Of a stretch of DNA of 64,000 bases, positions 29,280 to 38,607 are shown piece by piece; position 1 is the stretch's first letter, and every line of letters begins with the position of its first letter. The DNA lies in contig NZ_LR217720.1 of assembly GCF_900698955.1 (NCBI RefSeq), positions 868,001-932,000 on the forward strand, given 5' to 3'. Source of the DNA: Erwinia_E haradaeae_G (GTDB lineage: Bacteria > Pseudomonadota > Gammaproteobacteria > Enterobacterales > Enterobacteriaceae). Position numbers and translations under genes: made by a program. Below the pieces are notes generated by a model. It saw only the letters and a list, made by a program, of their open reading frames with translations. It made no database searches and was not told the DNA's origin.

Positions 29280-30128
29280 TTACAGTAAAATAGTACGATT
29301 ACCATGTATAAATACACGCTGTGTTAAAACTAAGTGCAAAGCACGACTCAGTACATTCTTTTCTATATCACGACCAGCTCTTATCATATCCGCTACTACA
29401 TAGCTATGATCAATATGCATCATATCCTGCATAATTATAGGCCCTGCATCTAACTTATGGTTTACATAATGCGCAGTAGCCCCAATCATTTTTACACCTC
29501 GTTCGTAAGCTTGGTGATACGGTCTTGCACCAATAAATGCAGGTAAACAGGAGTGGTGAATATTAATAATTTTATTAGGATAACGATAAACAAATTCCGG
29601 AGTTAAAATACGCATATATTTTGCTAATACTATATAATCAGGTTGGTAAACATCGATACTAGAAGCAATGTTATTATCTTGGTCTAATCGTGTACAACCT
29701 TTAGGACTTAAGAAAACAAATGGTATATCAAAACTCTCTGCTAAATTACGGAGCTTTTCATGACTTCCAATCACTGCAGCAATATCAACATCTAACTCAC
29801 CATAGGTACTCTGTATTAATAAATCGCCAAGACAGTGGGATTCTTGACTTACTAATATCACAATCTTATACCGTTTTAAAAAGTGTAATTCCCGCTGTGA
29901 TCCCTTCGGTAAAATTGTATCAAGGTCTTTAAGAAATATTTGATTATCGCAAACACCTTCTAACTCAGTGCGCATAAAAAACAAAGAAGTCGTGTGATCC
30001 ACAAACTCTCTATTGTTTACAATATTAAGTTGGTGGTTATAAAAGATATTTGTAAGTTTTGCAAGTAATCCCGCGCTATCGGTGCAAATAATTTTTAAAA
30101 TTTTGCGTGGCTGTATTTCTAACTGCAT
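29280..30128 (-). CDS. purU: PurU, 10-formyltetrahydrofolate deformylase
   Basis: Hydrolyses 10-formyl-THF to THF and formate, balancing the one-carbon pool and feeding formate to purine synthesis. 282 residues (E. coli 280): an N-terminal ACT domain (about 8-80) and a formyltransferase-like domain with the catalytic set Asn189, His191 (INIHHS) and Asp227. Conserved LAKYMRILTPEF is present. Monocistronic. Confidence 0.95.
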   Translation of the reverse strand: MQLEIQPRKILKIICTDSAGLLAKLTNIFYNHQLNIVNNREFVDHTTSLFFMRTELEGVCDNQIFLKDLDTILPKGSQRELHFLKRYKIVILVSQESHCLGDLLIQSTYGELDVDIAAVIGSHEKLRNLAESFDIPFVFLSPKGCTRLDQDNNIASSIDVYQPDYIVLAKYMRILTPEFVYRYPNKIINIHHSCLPAFIGARPYHQAYERGVKMIGATAHYVNHKLDAGPIIMQDMMHIDHSYVVADMIRAGRDIEKNVLSRALHLVLTQRVFIHGNRTILL

Positions 30129-31368
30129 GCTGCGAATAATCCTTTATATACAGTGAAATGCTTTTAATATAAACAATAGATATAGAATTTCTTATTCTCC
30201 ACCATGCCAATTTTTAGAGAAATAAGAAAAAATAGTCATGATATCATCCTACTTTAAAAAAATTTATGATATACAATAAATATATTTCCCGCTTAAAATA
30301 GAGAATACTTGACAAGCTACGTCCATCTTCTCCAGAGTAAAATATGTGCATATTATATCTGATTTAATATTTTATAAATACATGATATGAATAACAAGAC
30401 AAGTTAGGAAATGTATGATCAATTACTATAATTCATTTTATATATATTTTTGATACAATACAGATATGATCATAAAATTATCGATATTATATACAATATG
30501 CATTCATCATAACACTTAACCACCGCATCATACAGAATAAAGAACATTTCCCACAAATTACAAGCAAGGCAACTCCTTTAGTATATGCTATTAGCACATT
30601 CTTATTATGAATACTATCATATATATTATGTATTAAAGAGTATATACTTAACGAATACTCGATTCCAGATCAAGATAAATAATACATATTACGCATCTAT
30701 ACATCTACAATATCACTAAAATAGAGTTTTATAATTATTCACTGTCACAAAAAATCCTACATCATGTAATGATATTCATAATGTACTTAATGTTAGTGTG
30801 CGATACCTGAGAGAAAAAAATTCTAACTTATCAATAATAATTATTGCTATTAATTTTCAAAAATGAACAAAAACATAAAAACATGAACATCATGTCTATT
30901 TTTATAAAGCCATATCGATTACTGAAAAAACGTCAATACATATAGAGTCAGTCATCCTTACAGCTAACAACTAAGATACAGAAACTAGTGACTTTAACAA
31001 GAAAATCCGCATTTTGTAAGAAAAAACGAGTACTACACAAGACGTATCTATGCATGTTTATTAATGATGTCTAAAATATATTAGTATGATATGTATCATA
31101 AAAATAAAAAGTAATATGATTAATTCACGTACTGATACTCTAGTATATAGTTCGTAATATTTTTAATTTATATGTTTTTTGATGCTACCATCAAACTTAT
31201 TATATCAGCAGGATATAATATATACTCCTATTATATAGGAGTTGTTTATTATACTAATAGTTTTTACTACCATAACTCAGATCATAAAAGTAAAAACATA
31301 ATAGATCTAAAATACACATTCGGAGATTATGGAAAACAGTGATTACTCTGAGCGTGTCATAAAGAATT
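30129..31368. other. 1.2-kb gene-free spacer between ssrA and purU
   Basis: Stop-dense AT-rich DNA. Holds one hairpin, ACTCCTAT-TAT-ATAGGAGT (31224-31242), about 127 bases 3' of ssrA on the minus strand, which might mark the end of the tmRNA precursor. No other element recognised. Confidence 0.6.
31224..31242. repeat. 8-bp hairpin 3' of ssrA
   Basis: ACTCCTAT (31224-31231) pairs perfectly with ATAGGAGT (31235-31242) around a 3-base loop. It is downstream of ssrA on the minus strand; in that orientation ATATATT follows rather than a U-tract. On the plus strand TGTTTATT follows. Confidence 0.5.
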
Positions 31369-31750
31369 TGGTGGAGCTGGCGGGATTTGAACCCGCGTCC
31401 AGAATTGCTCTGCCTGTCAGCGCTACATGCTTAGTCCGGTTATTTGATTCATTGTTTAGTTGCGAACGAACACGCCACTAAAAACTAGCCTGATAAAATT
31501 TAACACTTTAGCTTTAAGCATAGCCTATGTGCGATCTCTTATAAGTTTGACCCCTCTATTTTCTCACCCTAAGAGAAAGGGCTAGTGAGAGAGAGGGCAC
31601 CTTCAGTGTATTAAGCTGATTAAGCGGCTAATGCAGCAGGTGCAAAGTTATTATCGTTTGCATCTATTTTTTACGGCTTTTAACGAGGCCAACCGCCCCT
31701 CGGCATGCTCCTAAAGCGTTACATATTCTGTCAAATCCATAATCAGCCCC
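31369..31750 (-). ncRNA. ssrA: tmRNA (transfer-messenger RNA)
   Basis: Rescues stalled ribosomes with SmpB and tags the unfinished peptide for proteolysis. 382 bases (E. coli 363): 5' end GGGGCTGATTATGG and 3' end CCCGCCAGCTCCACCA form the tRNA-Ala-like domain with the CCA encoded. The first pseudoknot sequence GCCGAGGGGCGGTTGGCC is conserved. The resume codon GCA opens the frame ANDNNFAPAALAA followed by TAA. The tag is three residues longer than the E. coli ANDENYALAA but keeps the C-terminal LAA degron. smpB lies just upstream on the same strand, the E. coli arrangement. Confidence 0.97.
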
Positions 31751-31763
31751 TTATATGATGTGC

Positions 31764-31769
31764 ATCATA
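31764..31769 (-). promoter_or_regulatory. Candidate -10 box for ssrA
   Basis: TATGAT on the minus strand lies 13 bases before the mature tmRNA 5' end. That distance fits a transcription start about seven bases upstream of the RNase P processing site. No good -35 hexamer is visible, so confidence is modest. Confidence 0.35.
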
Positions 31770-31789
31770 CCTCAAAAATAAGTGTTATG

Positions 31790-32275
31790 CTAGCGAATCA
31801 TTTGCTTATTCTTCATCATCCGCGCTTTATCTATCTTCCATTCTTGATCTTTAATAGATTTTCGTTTATCGAATTGCTTCTTACCCCTTCCTACACCCAC
31901 CTTCAGTTTGGCCCAAGCGTTTTGCCAAAAAAGAGATAATGCTATTGCACTATATCCATGCTGATAAATTGTAATACATAGCTCATTGATTTCGTTTTTT
32001 TTTAAAAGTAATTTACGACTACGGGAATTATCACATATTACACAAGATGAAGTTTCTTTCAGAGCCTGAAATGTCGCGCCAAATAAAAAAGCTTCACTAT
32101 TACGTATAGTAATATAACTATCACTAATATTCACTTGACCAACACGAAGAGACTTTACTTCCCACCCTTCAAGCAATAATCCAGCATTAAACTCTTTCTC
32201 TATAAAATAAGAGTAATAAGCACGTTTATTCGTTGTAATGACACTATACACAGAGTTATTTACTTTTTTGATCAT
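31790..32275 (-). CDS. smpB: SmpB, tmRNA-binding protein
   Basis: Binds the tRNA-like domain of tmRNA and carries it into stalled ribosomes. From the ATG at 32275 it has 161 residues (E. coli 160) with conserved NKRAYYSYFIEKEFNAG, GWEVKSLR, GEAFLFG-type (SEAFLFG) and KARMMKN segments. A GTG at 32326 would add 17 unconserved residues. It ends 39 bases before ssrA; ratA is divergent on the other side, as in E. coli. Confidence 0.95.
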   Translation of the reverse strand: MIKKVNNSVYSVITTNKRAYYSYFIEKEFNAGLLLEGWEVKSLRVGQVNISDSYITIRNSEAFLFGATFQALKETSSCVICDNSRSRKLLLKKNEINELCITIYQHGYSAIALSLFWQNAWAKLKVGVGRGKKQFDKRKSIKDQEWKIDKARMMKNKQMIR

Positions 32276-33009
32276 GTAAGGCACCACTGCTATATTTAAA
32301 AGTAATACTTTATACACTTCTCTCACTACATATTAGATAATTTTATTATCTAAACAGTCTCTAAAAACTCAATCTCTCATACAATACAATAAACAAAAGA
32401 GCTTGCTCTTAATATAAGAATACTCTATATGAACAAAAACCATGATGCATTGACAAAAGAAGCCCTATAGTATTATATACATATGTCAATGCTCTAATAA
32501 TAGAAAACTTCTATACAAACTATGTATATGCTGTACTAAAACCAGTAATAATTTATGCTATAAATTAGTATCCGAAAACACAAAAGTATCATCGACGATC
32601 ATTCTGAACACCCTATATATAATATAACTATTTATTAGTGCTCTAAATATAAAAACATACAGGATAACTCTACTGGAAATTAGAAAATTATCTGAATTAA
32701 TTAATCACTAAAACTTCTATGCAATACTCTGTAAAAACCATCATACCCCACCACTGGTTGATGTATAAGTAATTTACCATCACTGGAGTTATGCTGAAAC
32801 GTATGATGCGTTATAATTTTGTGTACTCATTCTCTGACAGTATAAAAACATTCGATCTACTTAGATACATATGTAGCATCTAAATATACTATTAAAGGTT
32901 GAGGTCAACGTAATCTAAGAAATCTATCACTACTTAATACCTTATAATATAATTATGACTACCGATCAATATAAGTCAAAAATCATTATTAAACATTACT
33001 GGAATCAAT
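32276..33009. other. Divergent spacer between smpB and ratA
   Basis: 734 AT-rich bases. Must hold the promoters of both flanking units, but I cannot place them. In E. coli the same intergenic region is much shorter. Confidence 0.65.
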
Positions 33010-33447
33010 ATGTCTCAAATTAGTGATTCTCTATTAGTCCCATTTAGTACTGAAAAAATGTATCGCTTAGTGAATGATGTAAGTAGTTATCCACAGTTCT
33101 TATCGGGATGCATTTCTAGTCAAGTACTCAATGCAAATGATTTTTTCATGACTGCTTCTATAGAAATTTCTATAGCAGGATTTATACGTCAAAGATTTAT
33201 CACTCGCAATACTCTCACTCACAACCATAGTATTCATATTCAATTACTTGAAGGACCTTTTAGAACACTAAGTGGTATTTGGAATTTTACTGCGAAAAAA
33301 AAAGAAACATGTCAGGTGCAACTACATTTAAATGTAGAATTTACTAATATATTTATGGAAATAGCATTTAAAACTACACTGGATAAAATTCATAGCAGTT
33401 TACTAAAAGCATTTAACAAACGTGCAAGGGAGGTTTACACTGCCTAA
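33010..33447 (+). CDS. ratA: RatA, START-domain protein (ribosome-associated toxin family)
   Basis: E. coli RatA binds 50S subunits and blocks 70S formation; other members (the Coq10 family) bind ubiquinone, so the normal role may be in respiration. 145 residues (E. coli RatA about 145), single polyketide-cyclase/START fold with SYPQFLSGC, EGPFRTLSG and a C-terminal KRAREVYTA. It overlaps rnfH by 8 bases if rnfH starts at CTG. No separate antitoxin partner is evident beyond rnfH. Confidence 0.93.
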   Translation: MSQISDSLLVPFSTEKMYRLVNDVSSYPQFLSGCISSQVLNANDFFMTASIEISIAGFIRQRFITRNTLTHNHSIHIQLLEGPFRTLSGIWNFTAKKKETCQVQLHLNVEFTNIFMEIAFKTTLDKIHSSLLKAFNKRAREVYTA

Positions 33448-33706
33448 TATTGCAATAAATGTAGTATATGCGCTGCCAAACAAGCAATATCTTTACCATA
33501 TAGACATTACTGCGGGTAGTACGGTACAGCAAGCTATTATAATGTCTGGTATTATGCATCTGCGCCCAGAGATAGACCTCACAAAGAATAAAGTGGGGAT
33601 TTTTGGTAGGTTCGTAAACTTATCTGACACCATTTATGATGGTGATCGTATTGAGATATATCGTCCTATCATCTCAAAACCTAAGAATAGACATCAAAAT
33701 CAATAA
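33440..33706 (+). CDS. rnfH: RnfH, ubiquitin-like-fold protein, apparent CTG start
   Basis: Small beta-grasp protein of unknown biochemical role that accompanies ratA in enterobacteria. E. coli RnfH begins MPGKIAVEVAYALPEKQYL; the matching stretch here is LPNIAINVVYALPNKQYL with its first codon CTG at 33440. AAGGGAGG (33426-33433) stands six bases before that CTG, an ideal ribosome-binding site. The only upstream start in frame, GTG at 33422, overlaps this site; the next Met is far inside. DLTKNKVGIFGR and DGDRIEIYRP are conserved. 88 residues from CTG. Overlaps ratA by 8 bases. Confidence 0.85.
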   Translation: MPNIAINVVYALPNKQYLYHIDITAGSTVQQAIIMSGIMHLRPEIDLTKNKVGIFGRFVNLSDTIYDGDRIEIYRPIISKPKNRHQNQ

Positions 33707-35370
33707 CATGAAGAAGATATACATGCAAAACTAGAGACAATGTATTAAAGAATACCCATACAATAATGCTTCTCCTTTCCTTGTCTCTTCACATGTATTA
33801 TTATCATAATATAAATTATAATCTACATATATTAAACAGAATTGATCTACAATCAAGTATAAAACGTTATGGTCATTCATACCACAGTTGTCAGATTTAT
33901 AAGCTACAAAATAATATCAACACGCCCATTCAAGGTATTTATATATCACGCATCTGGTCTTTTGTGCACGCCCAATGATATGACTCCAACTTTTCCGATG
34001 CTTTTAATACAATATAAAATATATAGCTCTACCACTAAAGACATCATCGTAATGCTGTATAATATTTCTAGAGGAATCTTATATGCCTATAAGTGTAAAA
34101 TAATACCTCAATAATCACTTAATATTGTATATATCTAAAACATAATGTCTGATGTAAAACTGTTACGAGTTATAATAAACAACATGAAAATCTCACTGTA
34201 TTATCCACAATACTCGCTTTTATCCTCTGCATACTCTAACAATAAAAATCATATTAACTATTCTTCAATACACCTAGAATTATAATATACAAAATAAACG
34301 TTACCACTGATAAACACTCTTGTATCCTTTACTAAACCTGAATAATTCCTATTATATGCATATTACTCCATACCTATAATACAATATTGATATATAGATA
34401 ATCTCATTCCTCTCATCATGTAATGCATAGAGATAAGCTATTGCTTAAATATTGATCTCGATAATACTCATCGAAAAATGTTCGTTACAGAACTATCTTT
34501 ACTCTCTCTCCACACTTAAGTGAAAATTCCATCTATCAGTACAAAAGTATCACTCAGATGATAGATACACATAATAAAAATGGAAATATATCACGTAATA
34601 AAGATTTACGCTCCTAACGTAAGAACATCTTGATCAGATTTACTATATAGTATAATCTATATTTACCTTAATCACAAAACTATACTTATACACCGAAAGT
34701 TCAGGAGATCAATAAAGAGATTATTTTATTCAAGTATGTAGCTTTACTATGTAATAACTAAAACATAAAATGTTATTCCAGAACATAATTTCATACAAAT
34801 ACTTACATTCTTAAAATATTTCCGTAGTTCTTTGAAATAAAATTCATTATATCATTGTATAATGCTTCCACAAAAAATTCACATTGCAAGCATGTTCATA
34901 CTCAACTGTCTAATATCAGTAATAATCTCAGTCATAGCTGAATTAGAAAATAACACTAACGACTTCTAAAACAACTATACACTATACAATTCCCTAAAAT
35001 AAGCTAGTTATGCTAAAATCATACTACAGAAATTATGCATGTATATCTATATTATCAAGTTTAATATGTAACTTAATTTATTCTGTATCATCATATTGAT
35101 TTTGCGTTAAATTCTAAAATCTAAATCATATCCCTGCATGATGACAATATACATAGTATTACATATAACCACCGTAATCATGATAGAAGAAAACTGCTCA
35201 CTACACATATAAGCCTCTGATGTAAATATATATGAGAGGTTTATATAATCATAAAATATGAAGCTCACAATTAAAGATGATGTAATTACTCGAGAATAGA
35301 AACATCTATCGCTATAAAAATATAAATAAAAGAAGATTTCATCTTTCTGAAGTCTACAAAAACACCCCCT
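33707..35370. other. 1.7-kb gene-free spacer between rnfH and prfC
   Basis: AT-rich and stop-dense. In E. coli bamE follows rnfH convergently, but I find no trace of it here. Contains one 12-bp hairpin near prfC (35207-35246, listed) and a lone TTATCCACA at 34201-34209. The 70-codon frame at 33766-33978 looks like noise. Confidence 0.65.
35207..35246 (-). terminator. 12-bp hairpin downstream of prfC
   Basis: ATATAAGCCTCT (35207-35218) pairs with AGAGGTTTATAT (35235-35246), 12 bp with one G-U, around a 16-base loop. It is about 125 bases past the prfC stop. No U-tract follows on the minus strand. Confidence 0.45.
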
Positions 35371-36960
35371 CTAATGTTCTCTAGTTTTTAAGAAAAGTAC
35401 TTCTGGGTGACGTTCCTCCACTATACGCATCTTAACCATCGTTGTAGCTAGATACGTGAGGTTGTTACCGCCATCGAACGCTAGATTTAACTCATTATGG
35501 CGTTGAAATTTTAACATGGCTTTAACATCATCACATACTACCCATCTGGCGGTAACAACATGAATTTCTTCATAAACGGCATTGACATTGTACTCACTAT
35601 GTAGACGTGCCGCCACCACATCAAATTGTAATACACCTATGGCCCCTACAATCAAGTCATTATTATAGATAGGTCGAAATATTTGCACAGCACCTTCTTC
35701 AGATAACTGTACTAAACCCTTCAGCAATTGTTTTTGCTTTAATGGATCTCGCAGCCGAATGCGGCGAAATAGTTCTGGAGCAAAATTAGGAATACCAATA
35801 AACCTTATTTTCTCTCCTTGTGTAAAGGTATCACCAATCTGAATAGTTCCATGGTTATGCAGTCCAATAATATCTCCTGGGTACGCTTCACAAGCCTGTG
35901 AGCGATCGCCTGCCATAAATGTTAGTGCATATGTAATCAATATATCCCTTTTAGTCCTGACATGGTATAATTTCATACCTTTTTTATATTTGCCAGATAC
36001 CACGCGCATAAAGGCTACTCGATCACGATGTCTCGAATCCATATTAGCTTGAATTTTAAAAATAAAACCACTAAATTTTTCATCAGTGGCAGCGACCGTG
36101 CGTGAATTAGTACATCGTGACATGGGTGATGGTGCCCATTCTATAATCCCTTCTAGCACATGATCAATACCAAAATTACCTAATGCGGTACCAAAAAATA
36201 CAGGAGTCATCTCACCATTCAGAAATGCATTATGATTAAATTTATATGAAGCGCCATGAATTAACGCTAAATCCTCTCGTAACTTATGAGCATAATCATC
36301 ACCAATTGTAAGATCCAATTCTGGGTTAGATAACCCTGGAATAGCATGTATTTTCTGAATAATATGACCTTGACCGGATTGATAAAGATATACCGTATCT
36401 TTGTATAAATGATAAACACCCTTAAAGGATTTACCACAACCAATAGGCCAAGTAATAGGCACACAGGTGATTTTTAGCTGATTTTCTACTTCATCAAGTA
36501 TACCCATGGGATCACGGACGTCACGATCTACTTTGTTCATAAACGTAAGAATCGGTGTCTTTCGTAGCCGTGTGACATCCATTAATTGTTTTGTTCGATC
36601 TTCTACACCTTTTGCCGAATCAATTAACAATAAACAACAATCTACAGCTGTTAAAGTGCGATATGTATCTTCAGAGAAATCTTCATGCCCTGGAGTATCT
36701 AATAGGTTAAGTAATTTTTCACGATAAGGAAACTGCATCACAGATGTAGTAATAGAAATACCGCGCTCCTGCTCTATCTTCATCCAATCCGATCTCTTAT
36801 ATTGACAAGCGCGCGGACCCTTAGACCTTGAAGCAACTTGCAAGACTTTCCCGAATAATAATATCTTTTCAGTTATGGTGGTTTTACCTGCATCGGGATG
36901 TGAAATAATAGCAAAAGTACGTCGACGTAACACCTCTTGTAGATAAGATAAGTTTGACAT
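35371..36960 (-). CDS. prfC: RF3, peptide chain release factor 3 (GTPase)
   Basis: Recycles RF1/RF2 from the ribosome after peptide release. From ATG at 36960 it has 529 residues, the E. coli length; an upstream ATG at 37038 adds 26 unconserved residues. G1 SHPDAGKTT (20-28), switch GISITTSVMQF, G3 DTPGHEDF and G4 NKVD are intact, with EF-Tu-like domain II and the RF3 C-terminal domain ending in TREH. Stand-alone gene. RF3 is dispensable in E. coli, so its retention is noteworthy. Confidence 0.96.
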   Translation of the reverse strand: MSNLSYLQEVLRRRTFAIISHPDAGKTTITEKILLFGKVLQVASRSKGPRACQYKRSDWMKIEQERGISITTSVMQFPYREKLLNLLDTPGHEDFSEDTYRTLTAVDCCLLLIDSAKGVEDRTKQLMDVTRLRKTPILTFMNKVDRDVRDPMGILDEVENQLKITCVPITWPIGCGKSFKGVYHLYKDTVYLYQSGQGHIIQKIHAIPGLSNPELDLTIGDDYAHKLREDLALIHGASYKFNHNAFLNGEMTPVFFGTALGNFGIDHVLEGIIEWAPSPMSRCTNSRTVAATDEKFSGFIFKIQANMDSRHRDRVAFMRVVSGKYKKGMKLYHVRTKRDILITYALTFMAGDRSQACEAYPGDIIGLHNHGTIQIGDTFTQGEKIRFIGIPNFAPELFRRIRLRDPLKQKQLLKGLVQLSEEGAVQIFRPIYNNDLIVGAIGVLQFDVVAARLHSEYNVNAVYEEIHVVTARWVVCDDVKAMLKFQRHNELNLAFDGGNNLTYLATTMVKMRIVEERHPEVLFLKTREH

Positions 36961-38607
36961 AAAGATTCTTCTAATTTTATGTATTGATATATAGTAATAC
37001 TGAATCATACATCTGTCGTAAGCAGCTACAATAGCCATATGAATTCAGCACTTATTGTAGCAATAATACCAAATTCTGCATGAGAAAAAATTCTTATGCA
37101 TTATTAATGTTCCACGACTACAGTATATGCTCATAGATGATCTGCTTACCCACAAAATATCAAAAATTTTTAAAAACTATTAACGCATTTACTCTTCCAT
37201 ACGATTACTGTATCCAAAATATAATAACAGTTGTTCCTTACCCATATAAGTAGTAGTATCACTAAATACTTCTATATCGATAGATCAGTGATGAATAAAA
37301 TAATCTCCATACAATACGAAGAGTCTTATAAAAACTCATGTGGTAATTTGTAATTCCATAATATTTATACATCGATTATAGAATAAACATTGCAATAAAT
37401 AATAGCTATCTAATTAATATGCGCAATTATAAATTAAGTATCAAGATTGTTTGTATCATTATAAAAATAATTATTAACACTCTGTACACACAGATGTATT
37501 GCTAATGATTATAAGTATATTGAAAGAGAAACAATTTAATTTCGTGTATGTAAAATATGAATAATATTTCATATAAAATAATAATTTAGATTGAATAACA
37601 TCATAATATTCTCTGCACAATACTTATAAAAATATACTACACTGTTTCTATTGCTCAATCAGTAATGAATAGTACTAATAAACTTCTTAGAGTACACAGT
37701 TGCACCCATAGGTAAATTCTCATTCCCATAACTTATACCTTACGTACATGTACATATTCAAAATAACATCTATAGCATATGCCTATGATGTTTTCATACC
37801 CACAAATAAACTATGGTGTTTAATATATGGTAATATATACAATGTAAGCATCATCTTGCCGTAATAAAAACACAAATATGCAATTCACTAATGAATGAAG
37901 CTCACTTCTATCCCTTGTATCACTTCCAAATACAGCGTGATATACTTGTGATACACACCTTATATTACAGAGACATAGAATTTACCTATACAACATCATC
38001 TCCCTCTTTATCAGACAGTGTAGAGAGTATCAGAAAGATTATGCCTTTTACACTAATCTTTCACGTTACCTACATAACATTAATACTGTATACTACACTT
38101 AGCTTACCATGCATATCATGCTAACTATTATATTTTCTACATATCTTATAATCACTGTTGGTAATTGACATCACAACCCATAAGCATGATATAATCATAT
38201 AATTATGTATTAGGTGGCAAGATGTTTCATACTGCCGCTCAGCATGCTGTCATAATGCATAGGTACATAAAGATAAAATAAGTATATTTCTTGCTCCATT
38301 ATCTATATCTGTAAGTTATATTTAAAGCGGTAGATAATACTGAAAAAAATAAAATACTGTAGATGCTACAATACTTGCTATTCACTTCACTGATATATAC
38401 TACTTATCTCTTCTGTGTATCTTACTGACTACAACTAATAAATAAATACTGATATGTGGTTATATGTAATATATTTACTATTTTAGTTTTTATCTTTCTA
38501 GAAGCTTACTTTTCATTTTATAAAAATTAATCTTATTAATAATTCTGATGTTCACAGTACGTGTAAACAACATCACGCATTATGCATTAAAATTGCTTAG
38601 GACACAT
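36961..38607. other. 1.6-kb gene-free spacer between prfC and alaS
   Basis: Divergent spacer, AT-rich. A 77-codon frame (37891-38124) shows no family resemblance. In E. coli recA and recX precede alaS; no trace of either is visible. Confidence 0.65.

Noticed and set aside
33766..33978. 70-codon frame where bamE would lie in E. coli
   Set aside because: Wrong strand for bamE and no resemblance to BamE motifs.
34201..34209. Perfect TTATCCACA DnaA box in a spacer (others at 33087 in ratA and 62574 in tsaB)
   Set aside because: Single isolated boxes, two of them inside coding sequence, with no cluster and no origin-associated genes nearby; not evidence of an origin.
37891..38124. 77-codon frame upstream of alaS
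   Set aside because: No family resemblance, no ribosome-binding site.
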